Assembly (NCBI RefSeq): GCF_013034685.1
Contig: NZ_WQGO01000001.1
Span: 434,001 to 498,000, forward strand
DNA: 64,000 nt
From: Ruegeria lacuscaerulensis
GTDB lineage: Bacteria; Pseudomonadota; Alphaproteobacteria; Rhodobacterales; Rhodobacteraceae
Direction of reading: 5' to 3'
The notes beneath the pieces were generated by a model. The model did no database searches. It was not told where the DNA came from and worked only from the letters and a program-made list of their open reading frames with translations. Positions 44,747-53,071 of this stretch are shown piece by piece (the stretch's first letter is position 1; every line of letters begins with the position of its first letter). A program made the position numbers and the translations under genes.

Positions 44747-45616
44747 GTGCGGGTGACGGACAGGCTGCTGGCCCATCGGGACAAGATGACGCCTTCGGAA
44801 CGGCAACTTGTCAGTGTGCTCCTGGATGACTATCCCATGGCAGGCTTGGGCAGCATTACTGAACTGGCCAGCACCGCCTCGGTCTCGACCACCACGGTGG
44901 CACGGATGCTGCAAAAGACCGGATTTGACGGCTATCCACAATTTCAGGCCGCCCTGCGGGGCGAAGTAAAAGAGATGATCTCGGGCCCCATCGCCAAGCG
45001 TGATGTCTGGCAAAACGATCTGCCCGAAGAACACATCCTCAACCGCTACTCCCAGCAATCCCTCGCCAACCAAAAGCGCACGATTGATGAGGTCGATCCA
45101 GCCGAGTTTGACAGTTTTTGCAACCTGTTATCCGATCCCAACCGACGTATTTTCATCACCGGAGGACGCATCACAGGTACAATGGCGCAGTACCTGTACC
45201 TGCATTTGCAAATGATCCGTCCCGACGTCCGAATGTTACCGGTGGCTGCGTCGTGGACACATGATCTGCTGGATGTACGCAAGGATGATGTCCTAATCGC
45301 GCTGGACGTGCGGCGCTACGAGAACTCGACCATGCTGATCGGGCAGCTCTGTCAGGAACGCGGGGCCGAGATTGTGCTGTTCACAGACCAGTGGCGCTCG
45401 CCCATTCACCGACTGGCCAAACATACCTTTGCCGCACGGATTGCGGTACCGTCAGCGTGGGATTCGATGGCGTCGATCCTGACGCTGATGGAGTGCGCCA
45501 TCGCCGAGGTTCAGGAACGCCTTTGGGATTCGGTCAAAGACCGCACCGACGAACTTGAGGCCGCCTTTGACCGTACCAAGCTGTTCCGCAAGTTCGGTCA
45601 AAACTCGGGTTCTTAA
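44747..45616 (+). CDS. MurR/RpiR family transcriptional regulator
   Basis: The 289-residue protein has an N-terminal HTH_6 domain (SERQLVSVLLDDYPM, ASVSTTTVARMLQKTGFDGY) and a C-terminal SIS phospho-sugar/ligand domain from about residue 130 (IFITGGRITGTMAQYLYLHL). It starts with GTG eight bases after AGGAGG. Divergent from the amidohydrolase-TRAP operon, it very likely regulates it, sensing the transported compound or a product. Confidence 0.88.
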   Translation: MRVTDRLLAHRDKMTPSERQLVSVLLDDYPMAGLGSITELASTASVSTTTVARMLQKTGFDGYPQFQAALRGEVKEMISGPIAKRDVWQNDLPEEHILNRYSQQSLANQKRTIDEVDPAEFDSFCNLLSDPNRRIFITGGRITGTMAQYLYLHLQMIRPDVRMLPVAASWTHDLLDVRKDDVLIALDVRRYENSTMLIGQLCQERGAEIVLFTDQWRSPIHRLAKHTFAARIAVPSAWDSMASILTLMECAIAEVQERLWDSVKDRTDELEAAFDRTKLFRKFGQNSGS

Positions 45617-45647
45617 CATCTGAAATTGCTATAATTTACAACTGCCC

Positions 45648-46580
45648 GTGATCAGTGTTGCCACTGCGGGGCCGCGCGTTCACTTTATGGGCATGAGTTT
45701 TGTCGCCGATAATCAACTGCCGCTTCTGATCCTGTTTTTTCTGATCGGACTCGTGGGCACCGGGTTTCTGTTCCGCAAACCGGCGGGGCATCGGGCGTGG
45801 AAACTGGCCGATCTGGTCTGGGTCGTGTTGGGTGGCATCGGCGCATTGGTTGCCGTTTTGGCAGGTCTTTACACTGCAGACAGTTCTCGTCTCGACCGAC
45901 AAATCGACGTGGCCTACGCAGCTACACTGGCCTTTGACCGGGACGCTGCGCGCTTTCGGTTGCGCTTTTGTGATCCCGCCTACGACGATGATATCGGCGT
46001 TCTGTGCGAAAAGGTGGAATTCCTGTCAGCGTCTACGGCCAGCAACGCTGACCTGCCCCTGTTTATCGCCGTGACCAACGAGGTCGCGCCGCTGCAAGGA
46101 CTGCACTTCCTGTTCGGACGTCAGGCCAAGGACGAAATGGACGACGCACGCGCGATGGCCGAAAAAGCCAGCGCTTTCGATATCGACCAATTTCTGGTTT
46201 TTACGACCGTGGACGACAAAACCCAGATTGCCATCGACAATATGCGCCGCAAGGTGCCTGCGATTGCCGGGGACTATCTGATCCTAGCCCGAAGCTACGA
46301 GGATCTGATTGCGCAAGTCGGGAAGTTGAAAGACGAATGGGAATATCTACAGGCCAACGCGCATATATTGGTGTTGCAAATCATCGCCCTATGTCTGGTC
46401 AGCTTTGCTGCACCGTTCCGACTGGGCAAATCGCTTGTGGAACTACGAACCGCCTTCAGCGCCGATACGCCTGAGCCAGTCGCTCTGGGTCCGCGCCAAG
46501 AAAATACCGTGTCAGAGTCCAAAGGTTCCGCGTCCCTCGACGCAGCCAACCCGCCTTCTGGTATCGGTCCGCACTCGTAA
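45648..46580 (+). CDS. Membrane protein with N- and C-terminal helices, unknown function
   Basis: A protein of up to 310 residues. Two hydrophobic helices near the N-terminus (LPLLILFFLIGLVGTGFLF and LVWVVLGGIGALVAVLAGLY), a soluble central domain with Cys pair (RFCDPAYDDDIGVLCEKV), and one helix near residue 245 (ILVLQIIALCLVSFAAPFR). No family is recognised. The start is unclear: GTG at 45648, ATG at 45687 or 45693 all lack a strong ribosome site. The last 125 bases overlap the convergent glycosyltransferase gene. Confidence 0.6.
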   Translation: MISVATAGPRVHFMGMSFVADNQLPLLILFFLIGLVGTGFLFRKPAGHRAWKLADLVWVVLGGIGALVAVLAGLYTADSSRLDRQIDVAYAATLAFDRDAARFRLRFCDPAYDDDIGVLCEKVEFLSASTASNADLPLFIAVTNEVAPLQGLHFLFGRQAKDEMDDARAMAEKASAFDIDQFLVFTTVDDKTQIAIDNMRRKVPAIAGDYLILARSYEDLIAQVGKLKDEWEYLQANAHILVLQIIALCLVSFAAPFRLGKSLVELRTAFSADTPEPVALGPRQENTVSESKGSASLDAANPPSGIGPHS

Positions 46581-47130
46581 AGGCCCGGACCGGCAACAGA
46601 GTGATGCGGCCAAGGCGACGCACCAACGCCACGTCCTCCATCAATGGCTGATCCGGGAACCCTCCCGCCTTTTCATACAGGCGGCGCGGAACCAGCAACC
46701 CCTGATCGCCATAGGGCAAGCCAAATATCCGGCTGCGCAGGTTGGCCCAACCCGCCACCCATGTCGGGGCAAAACCCGAGGCAGAAAACGCCAGCCGGAA
46801 GACCCCCGGGGCGCCATGTCGCAGATGATCCCCAACCACTTTGGTCCAGCCCTGCTGCAATACGGTGTCGGCGTGCAACACCAGCAGCCACTCGCCCTTG
46901 GCCTCGGCACACCCCCGGCGCAACTGACCACCGCGCGACGCGGCACCGGACACGATTTCAGCCCCGGCCTCATCCGAGATCTCTAGGGTTTGGTCCGTCG
47001 ATCCACCGTCCGAAACGATCAACTCCCGGATCAGGCCGGTATGCAGCCCTTCCATCAACGCCTCAAGCGTTGCGGGTAGGGTCTGAGCCGCATTCAGGGT
47101 TGGGATGACGATCGAGATCGGTGCTGGCAC
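46456..47130 (-). CDS. Glycosyltransferase family 2 (TIGR04283-type)
   Basis: A 224-residue GT-A enzyme: IVIPTLNAAQTLPATLEAL, VSDGGSTDQTLEI, and the DxD-type LLVLHADTVLQQGW. The C-terminal AGGFPDQPLMEDVALVRRLG is characteristic of TIGR04283 biofilm-type glycosyltransferases. It has no membrane helix. It starts with GTG eight bases after AGAGGG, inside the upstream leader of ygfZ. Its 3' end overlaps the neighbouring gene tail-to-tail by 125 bases and its conserved C-terminus lies in that overlap. Confidence 0.8.
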   Translation of the reverse strand: MPAPISIVIPTLNAAQTLPATLEALMEGLHTGLIRELIVSDGGSTDQTLEISDEAGAEIVSGAASRGGQLRRGCAEAKGEWLLVLHADTVLQQGWTKVVGDHLRHGAPGVFRLAFSASGFAPTWVAGWANLRSRIFGLPYGDQGLLVPRRLYEKAGGFPDQPLMEDVALVRRLGRITLLPVRAFTSADRYQKAGWLRRGTRNLWTLTRYFLGADPERLAQAYRR

Positions 47131-47203
47131 GTGGATTACCCTCTGGTCTTGTCGGCGCGAACTCCTATATCACGAAGCCGAGGGAAAGCACGAGGACACC
47201 CCC

Positions 47204-47941
47204 ATGCCCAATCGCCGCATCCTGCGCCTGAGTGGCGCGGACACTGACAGTTTCCTGCAAGGGCTGGTGACAAACGATATCGCCGGGATGCAGGGCGGGT
47301 TGGTCTATGCAGCGCTGCTGACGCCGCAGGGCAAATACCTTGCCGATTTCTTTCTGACGCGTCGGGGCGACGCTGTCCTGCTGGACGTGGCAGAAACTCT
47401 GGCGGACGGGCTGGTCAAGCGTCTGAGCATGTACAAGCTGCGCGCGGACGTCACGATCGCGGACAGCGGGTTGAATCTGCAACGCGGCACCGGCCCTGCG
47501 CCCGACAGCGCCCTGCCCGACCCACGCCACAATGACATGGGCTGGCGGACGTATAGCGCTGCTTCTGAAAGCGACGACGGCACCGATTGGGACGCCATCC
47601 GTGTGCGAAATTGCATCCCTGAGACGGGCGTTGAGCTGACCCCAGACAGCTACATCCTCGAATCCGGGTTCGAAGCGCTGAACGGCGTCGATTTCAAGAA
47701 GGGCTGCTATGTCGGGCAAGAGGTCACCGCCCGCATGAAGCACAAGACCGAGCTGCGCAAAGGTCTGCGCAGGGTGCTGATCGACGGCAGCGCCCCGGTC
47801 GGAACGGAAATCAACGCAGGTGGCAAACCTGTTGGGACGTTGTTCACTCAGTCGGGCGGCGCTGCCATCGCGTATCTGCGGCTGGATCGCGCAACCGGCG
47901 ATATGCAGGCCGACGCAGCGACGGTTCGGCTAAGCAGTTGA
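47204..47941 (+). CDS. ygfZ: Folate-binding YgfZ/GcvT-family protein (Fe-S assembly)
   Basis: The 245-residue protein resembles YgfZ/IBA57: RLSGADTDSFLQGLVTNDI at the start, and the signature KKGCYVGQEVTARMKHKT (K-x-C-Y-x-G-Q-E) near residues 165-182. It assists maturation or repair of 4Fe-4S enzymes such as MiaB in a folate-dependent way. The ATG at 47204 was chosen from homolog starts; upstream frame to 47105 is not protein-like. Divergent from the glycosyltransferase gene. Confidence 0.88.
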   Translation: MPNRRILRLSGADTDSFLQGLVTNDIAGMQGGLVYAALLTPQGKYLADFFLTRRGDAVLLDVAETLADGLVKRLSMYKLRADVTIADSGLNLQRGTGPAPDSALPDPRHNDMGWRTYSAASESDDGTDWDAIRVRNCIPETGVELTPDSYILESGFEALNGVDFKKGCYVGQEVTARMKHKTELRKGLRRVLIDGSAPVGTEINAGGKPVGTLFTQSGGAAIAYLRLDRATGDMQADAATVRLSS

Positions 47942-48045
47942 ATTGTTGCGCAATCGGCACGGCTGAACCCGATCACCGCGGGTAAAGATTGCCACCCCCA
48001 CCCTGGCGCTGTCACAATACCGACGGGACCAACACGGGTGCGGGT

Positions 48046-48990
48046 ATGTTCAAGCTATACAGAGCGATCTGGCGCGCCAGCGCCGGGCGACAGATCATCC
48101 TGATCGCCCTGTCCATTGCGGTGGCCGCCCTTGCCGCCGTCCCACTGGAATTTCAACGCGATATCGTCAACCACCTGACCTCGGCCAATATTGATGCCGA
48201 TCACCTGATGTTGCTGGGCGCGGGGATGATGGGGGTTATCCTGCTGAGCCTCGGGTTGAAATGGGTGCTGGGATACCGCTCGGGCACGCTGGGCGAAGAC
48301 ATGATCCGCCTTATCCGTCAGCGGCTGCTGGTCAGGTCTGCTGATCTGAACGAAACGGGCGAGGACGTGCGCAAGGGGACCATGACCACCGCCATCTCGG
48401 CCGAAGCGGAAGAGCTCGGCAAATTCGCAGGTGGTGCGTTTTCCGACCCGGTCGTGCAGATCGGAACGTTGATCAGCGTGATAGGATATATCTCCTCCAC
48501 ACAGCCGGGGCTGGGACTGATCGCTTTTTCGATGATCGTGCCGCAGATCGTCATCGTGCTGGTGTCGCAACGCAAAGTTAATGTCTTTGTGGCTGAACGC
48601 GTGCGCATTCTGCGCAGCGCCACGGACCGGCTGACTTCGGCCCAGATCGACGCCGCTGCGCGTGAGGTCGAGGCGCAGTTCGACGACATCTATGAAACCC
48701 GCCGCCGGATGTTTCTCTGGAAGCTTTCTGCCAAATTCCTGCTCAGCGTCATCAACGGCGCAGGCACCGTTGGCATACTGATGCTGGGCGGTTGGCTGGT
48801 TCTGCAAGGGCGCACCGATGTCGGCACCGTGGTTGCCGCAACAAGCGGGCTGGCCCGGATCCAGGGACCGACCGCGTTTCTGATCGCCTTCTACCGCCAG
48901 GTCAGCGCCAACCGCATCAAGTATGAGCTGATGCTGGAACTGTTCGGCCCCCACCCCGAGCAATACCGCCGTATCAAGCGCCGCACATAA
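48046..48990 (+). CDS. ABC transporter membrane domain without an ATPase domain
   Basis: A 314-residue protein with six predicted helices like type I ABC exporters: IILIALSIAVAALAAVPLEF, then MLLLGAGMMGVILLSLGLKW, VQIGTLISVIGYISS and FLLSVINGAGTVGILMLGG. It has the ABC membrane-domain pattern (ETRRRMFLWK, SGLARIQGP) but ends soon after, without Walker A, signature or Walker B. No separate ATPase gene lies next to it. It may pair with an ATPase elsewhere or be a relic. Its TAA stop abuts the efp terminator. Confidence 0.7.
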   Translation: MFKLYRAIWRASAGRQIILIALSIAVAALAAVPLEFQRDIVNHLTSANIDADHLMLLGAGMMGVILLSLGLKWVLGYRSGTLGEDMIRLIRQRLLVRSADLNETGEDVRKGTMTTAISAEAEELGKFAGGAFSDPVVQIGTLISVIGYISSTQPGLGLIAFSMIVPQIVIVLVSQRKVNVFVAERVRILRSATDRLTSAQIDAAAREVEAQFDDIYETRRRMFLWKLSAKFLLSVINGAGTVGILMLGGWLVLQGRTDVGTVVAATSGLARIQGPTAFLIAFYRQVSANRIKYELMLELFGPHPEQYRRIKRRT

Positions 48991-49022
48991 AAAAGGCCAC
49001 GTAGCCTTGGCTAACGCGGCCT
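48989..49022 (-). terminator. Terminator of efp
   Basis: On the minus strand AGGCCGCGTTAG / CTACGTGGCCT form a near-complete stem (one wobble, one bulge), followed by six T. It touches the stop codon of the convergent ABC-domain gene. Confidence 0.8.
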
Positions 49023-49042
49023 CTTGGCGATTTCAGTGCAGC

Positions 49043-49606
49043 TTACGCGCGCTCGGAATATTCCATAGTCTCGGTGTTCACTACGATCATCTCATCCTGA
49101 CCGATGAAGGGCGGCACCATGACCTTGACGCCATTGTCCAGAATGGCCGGTTTGAACGAGTTCGCAGCGGTCTGACCTTTGACGACCGGCTCGGTTTCGA
49201 CGATCTTGCAGGTCACTTTCTGGGGCAGCGTGGCGTTCAGGGCCTCTGCTTCGTAGAACTCAACCACAATGGTCATGCCGTCCTGCAGAAACGGGCGACG
49301 TTCGCCCAGCAGTTCCGATGGCAGTTCGATCTGCTCATAGGTCTCGGAATCCATGAACACCAGCATGCCGTCGGATTCGTAGAGGAACTGCTGATCCTTC
49401 TGTTCCAGCCGCACACGCTCGACCTTGTCCGCCGAGCGGAACCGTTCGTTCAGTTTCGACCCGTTGCGCAGGTTACGCAGCTCGACCTGCGCAAAAGCGC
49501 CGCCTTTTCCAGGTTTTACGTGATCGACTTTTACGGCTGCCCACAGGCCGTCATTATGCTCAAGCACATTGCCGGGGCGAATTTCGTTCCCATTTATCTT
49601 GGGCAT
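49043..49606 (-). CDS. efp: Elongation factor P
   Basis: The 187-residue protein has three OB-like domains. The tip that contacts the peptidyl tRNA reads [12 protein letters not shown], with the lysine in PGKGG as the usual site for modification. It relieves ribosome stalling at proline runs. AAGGA lies about 8 bases before the ATG. Lysyl-type modification genes (epmA/epmB) are not in the window. A terminator follows at 48989. Confidence 0.97.
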   Translation of the reverse strand: MPKINGNEIRPGNVLEHNDGLWAAVKVDHVKPGKGGAFAQVELRNLRNGSKLNERFRSADKVERVRLEQKDQQFLYESDGMLVFMDSETYEQIELPSELLGERRPFLQDGMTIVVEFYEAEALNATLPQKVTCKIVETEPVVKGQTAANSFKPAILDNGVKVMVPPFIGQDEMIVVNTETMEYSERA

Positions 49607-49824
49607 GACATAAATCCTTCACAAACGGTTGATGCGTCAGTTGCGCTTCCTATATCTGGCGTGACCACACCTGGCAAGACAACGAGACCTAGTGCTGCAC
49701 ATGCAGCAAGCTATGCGAGTGACGCAACGCAACTATGCATATTAGCTGTATCCGAATCACACTTTATAGGTCATAAGGACCGTCACGCCGAAAATGCAAG
49801 AGCAAGAACAACAAGGAAGACGAG

Positions 49825-50145
49825 ATGAGAGATTTCGTTGACGGCACCGCCTTTAACAATGAGCAAGGCAACCGTGCGCGCAAACTTTTTGCAGCCGTCG
49901 TTCTGGCTGCGCTGGATGATGCAATTGCCGATGACAAGAAATACGGCAATGGCCCCGAACAAATCGCCCGCTGGGCCCGCTCTCGCGATGGCCGCGAGGT
50001 GCTGTCCTGCGCGGGTATCGACCCCAATGAGCGGGTTGTCAGCGGCCTGATGGAATTCGTGGGGCGCGGTGTGCGCACCTCGGTCGCGCTGTCGCGCGAG
50101 GAAAGCGAACGCCGTAACGCTGCTCAGCAGGCCGAAGCCGCCTGA
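49825..50145 (+). CDS. Small conserved protein of Rhodobacteraceae (possibly DUF6280)
   Basis: A 106-residue soluble protein: RDFVDGTAFNNEQGNRARKL, then LAALDDAIADDKKYGNGPEQ and a C-terminal helix rich in Glu, Ala and Gln. I think it belongs to a family restricted to this bacterial family (DUF6280) but cannot confirm the number. AAGGAAGACGAG precedes the ATG. It ends with a strong bidirectional terminator 20 bases on. The 218 bases to efp are non-coding and hold both promoters. Confidence 0.7.
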   Translation: MRDFVDGTAFNNEQGNRARKLFAAVVLAALDDAIADDKKYGNGPEQIARWARSRDGREVLSCAGIDPNERVVSGLMEFVGRGVRTSVALSREESERRNAAQQAEAA

Positions 50146-50165
50146 TCTGAACTGCTGCCTTTGAG

Positions 50166-50202
50166 AAAAAGCGCGCTCTGACTGCCAGAGCGCGCTTTTC
50201 TT
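50166..50202. terminator. Bidirectional terminator
   Basis: Perfect 10-bp stem GCGCGCTCTG (50171-50180) / CAGAGCGCGC (50186-50195), with A-run on the left and TTTTCTTTT on the right. It serves the gene at 49825 and the convergent gene at 50218. Confidence 0.9.
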
Positions 50203-50217
50203 TTGGCTAAACCAACG

Positions 50218-50787
50218 TCAGAAAAACAACAGCCACTGCCGAGCGACCCAGACTTCGGCTGCAAGCAAAGCTGCGAAGAAGATCTTTGTCGGAAGGGTCA
50301 ACCCGCGCCGCCAAAGCGCGATATATGACACCGCGCAGGCTGTGATCGACAAGGGCACGACCCATTGCGCGTGATGGGCGCTGTCCCAATAGCTGATCGG
50401 GCTGTGAAAGACCCAATTGCTCAGCGGCCAAAACTGCGCCCGTCCATCCCCTGCATGCAGCAGAAAATCGGTACCCAGATGCAGCAACCCGGCCGAGGCG
50501 CCCAGCACCAGCAAACGCGCGCGCAGCAATACCCCGATGGCCAGTGCCAGCCCCCAGACTAGAAACGAGTTGTCGATGGCAAAAACGGTCTGCCACGCGT
50601 CGGAATAATAAAGCTGCCCGAACACCACTTGCTCGGGGATGTTCAGAATGAACAGCGACACCCCCGCCATCAGATAGAGCGACAGGTCCGGCAGCACCGA
50701 CCCAATCAGAACGGCACGCAGAGTTCGGCCATAGGACGGGCGCGCAAAGGCGGCGGCTCCGATCAAAAGATGGGCTGGCGTGTTCAT
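50218..50787 (-). CDS. Inner membrane protein, YdjM/DUF457-like
   Basis: A 189-residue membrane protein with the pattern of membrane-bound metal-dependent hydrolase-like proteins: [26 protein letters not shown], and [17 protein letters not shown] with [13 protein letters not shown], supplying His/Asp in the usual places. Similar proteins have been mislabelled as cobalamin proteins because they lie near cobQ, and here it is divergent from cobQ. The ATG at 50787 is used because a TTG at 50811 is unlikely; GGAGG lies 11 bases upstream. Confidence 0.7.
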   Translation of the reverse strand: MNTPAHLLIGAAAFARPSYGRTLRAVLIGSVLPDLSLYLMAGVSLFILNIPEQVVFGQLYYSDAWQTVFAIDNSFLVWGLALAIGVLLRARLLVLGASAGLLHLGTDFLLHAGDGRAQFWPLSNWVFHSPISYWDSAHHAQWVVPLSITACAVSYIALWRRGLTLPTKIFFAALLAAEVWVARQWLLFF

Positions 50788-50849
50788 CGGGGGCTTTTCC
50801 TCCGCCGTCAAATCGGGTCATGTGCCCGTCAGGTTATAGGAGAACAAGC

Positions 50850-52307
50850 ATGGTTCGCGCCATCATGATTCAGGGTACCGGCAGCAATGTGGGTAAATCG
50901 GTTTTGGTGGCCGGGCTGGCTCGCGCCTATACACGACGCGGGCTGCGCGTGGCTCCGTTCAAGCCGCAGAACATGTCAAACAACGCCGCCGTAACCGAAA
51001 ACGGCGGCGAGATCGGGCGCGCGCAGGCGCTTCAGGCGTGGGCAGCGAACAGGCCGACGCATACGGATATGAACCCGATTCTGCTCAAACCCGAAACCGA
51101 CACGGGGGCGCAGATCATCGTGCAGGGGCAGCGGGCTGGAACGATGAAGGCGGGTGACTACCGCAAGGGCAAATCCAAGCTGCTGGGGGCTACGCTGGAA
51201 AGCTTTGACCGGCTCTGTGCGGATGCCGATCTGGTTCTGGTCGAGGGCGCAGGCAGTCCGGCTGAAACCAACCTGCGTAAGGGAGATATTGCCAATATGG
51301 GCTTTGCCTGCGCCGCAGGTGTGCCGGTCGTGCTGGTCGGCGACATTCACCGCGGCGGTGTAATCGCACAGATTGTAGGCACGCAGGCGGTGCTGGAAGC
51401 CAGCGATCTAGCGATGATCAAGGGCTTTGCGGTGAACCGCTTCAAAGGTGATGTGTCCCTTTTCGATGAAGGGCGTGACGATATCGCAGCGCGGACCGGT
51501 TGGACCTGCATGGGTGTCGTGCCGTGGTTCAACGACGCATGGAAACTGCCTGCCGAGGATATGATGGACATCCGCTCTCACGCGGGCGGGACCTGCAAAG
51601 TGGTGGTGCCGCAACTTGAGCGGATGGCCAATTTTGACGATCTGGACCCGCTCTCGGCTGAACCAGGCATCACGGTCGAGATCGTCCCTGCGGGGCGCCC
51701 CCTGCCCGGCGATGCGGACCTCGTGCTGCTGCCAGGCAGTAAATCCACTATCGGCGACCTGACCTTTTTCCGGGCGCAGGGGTGGGATGTGGACCTCTAT
51801 GGCCATGTGCGGCGCGGTGGTCATGTTTTGGGCCTGTGTGGCGGGTATCAGATGCTGGGCAATACCATCTCCGATCCCGGCGGCGTCGATGGTCGACCAG
51901 GAACAGTCGATGGGCTGGGCTTGCTGGACGTCGATACCATCATGGCTGGCCAGAAGCAGGTCACGTTGCGGCAGGCGCATGCGGTTCCCGGCAAAGAACC
52001 GGTGTCAGGCTATGAAATCCATATGGGCCGGACCGAGGGCCCCGACTGCGCCCGCGCTTGGCTGGAGGTTGAAGGTCGGCCCGAGGGTGCCGCAGACAAA
52101 ACTGGACGTATTCGCGGCAGCTATCTGCACGGGATATTTTCGTCCGATGCGTTCCGCGCGCGTTACCTGTCGGAATTGGGGGCTGTCTCAGAGATCAATT
52201 ACGAGGACGGCGTGGACGAGACGCTGGACGCATTGGCCGACCATCTTGAGCAGCATATGGATTTGGATCAGCTTTTGGAACTGGCGCAACAGCCCTGCCG
52301 GGCCTAG
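50850..52307 (+). CDS. cobQ: Cobyric acid synthase CobQ
   Basis: The 485-residue enzyme amidates adenosylcobyrinic acid a,c-diamide at four side chains. The N-terminal synthetase part has the P-loop-like [13 protein letters not shown] and [13 protein letters not shown], the glutaminase part has [12 protein letters not shown] (nucleophile Cys) and the closing [14 protein letters not shown] (His). TAGGAG lies 7 bases before the ATG at 50850. It lies apart from the main cob operon and no riboswitch precedes it. Confidence 0.96.
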   Translation: MVRAIMIQGTGSNVGKSVLVAGLARAYTRRGLRVAPFKPQNMSNNAAVTENGGEIGRAQALQAWAANRPTHTDMNPILLKPETDTGAQIIVQGQRAGTMKAGDYRKGKSKLLGATLESFDRLCADADLVLVEGAGSPAETNLRKGDIANMGFACAAGVPVVLVGDIHRGGVIAQIVGTQAVLEASDLAMIKGFAVNRFKGDVSLFDEGRDDIAARTGWTCMGVVPWFNDAWKLPAEDMMDIRSHAGGTCKVVVPQLERMANFDDLDPLSAEPGITVEIVPAGRPLPGDADLVLLPGSKSTIGDLTFFRAQGWDVDLYGHVRRGGHVLGLCGGYQMLGNTISDPGGVDGRPGTVDGLGLLDVDTIMAGQKQVTLRQAHAVPGKEPVSGYEIHMGRTEGPDCARAWLEVEGRPEGAADKTGRIRGSYLHGIFSSDAFRARYLSELGAVSEINYEDGVDETLDALADHLEQHMDLDQLLELAQQPCRA

Positions 52308-52310
52308 CGT

Positions 52311-52997
52311 CTAGCTGGATTCCACCTCAGCCAAAGCCCGATAAATCTCGCGCCGGACCATTTTTCGCACGTTGCGGGTGAAGCGTTCGCCCAGCACGCC
52401 CTGAAGCTCTTCCCGCACGACCTGCGCGATAAGCTGGCGCAACGCGTCTTCATCCATCGCAGGAGGTTCAGGCTGTTCTTCAGCCTCGGTCGCCGCGATG
52501 ACCTCGGGGTCACGGATGAAGGTTGCTTTGGTGTCCGAGAGCCCCTCTTCCACCACTTCATCCTCTTTGGCTTCGTTCCCGACGCTCCAACCCAAAGCAC
52601 GGGTCGGAGTTCCAGAATAGGCGTCATCGCTATCACCGTCGGGTTCCCACTGATCCTCGGTGCGGGCAATCGCCGCCTCCAGCGCTTCTATCTTGGAACT
52701 CAGGCTGAAACTCGGAACTTTCTCTGGGGTTGGGACGGGTTGCGACGCCTCACTCTCTACTGCATCCCGGGCGCGCAGAACCATAGGTTTGACTGACGCA
52801 TCCACCACCGGGTCTGCAATGGGTTTACCGTCCTCATTATCCTCGACTCGCAGTGCGTCCGTCAAAACCAATCTACCGGGCTTTCGTGCCAAAGAAGACG
52901 GAACGAGATCGGGGATTTTGCGGCCTTCTTCACCGACCAGGCGTTTGATAGAGGACAAAACGTCCTCTACTCTCCCGTCTACGACTTTATCCGTCAT
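52311..52997 (-). CDS. PopZ-like acidic scaffold protein (candidate)
   Basis: A 228-residue protein of three parts: a short N-terminal helix (GRVEDVLSSIKRLVGEEG, residues 8-25), a long acidic proline- and glutamate-rich disordered middle, and a C-terminal helical block with LRQLIAQVVREELQGVLGER and RKMVRREIYRALAE. This is the plan of polar organising protein PopZ/DUF2497. The neighbours TolC-family gene and pcm support it: that set accompanies DUF2497 in Rhizobiales, as I recall. Sequence identity to PopZ is low, so this remains a candidate. Confidence 0.5.
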   Translation of the reverse strand: MTDKVVDGRVEDVLSSIKRLVGEEGRKIPDLVPSSLARKPGRLVLTDALRVEDNEDGKPIADPVVDASVKPMVLRARDAVESEASQPVPTPEKVPSFSLSSKIEALEAAIARTEDQWEPDGDSDDAYSGTPTRALGWSVGNEAKEDEVVEEGLSDTKATFIRDPEVIAATEAEEQPEPPAMDEDALRQLIAQVVREELQGVLGERFTRNVRKMVRREIYRALAEVESS

Positions 52998-53071
52998 TCT
53001 TCTCTACCACTCTTTCCTCAGAATCGAGTGTAGCCAAACACTTCGGCCCTCACAACAGATTGTGACCTGGG

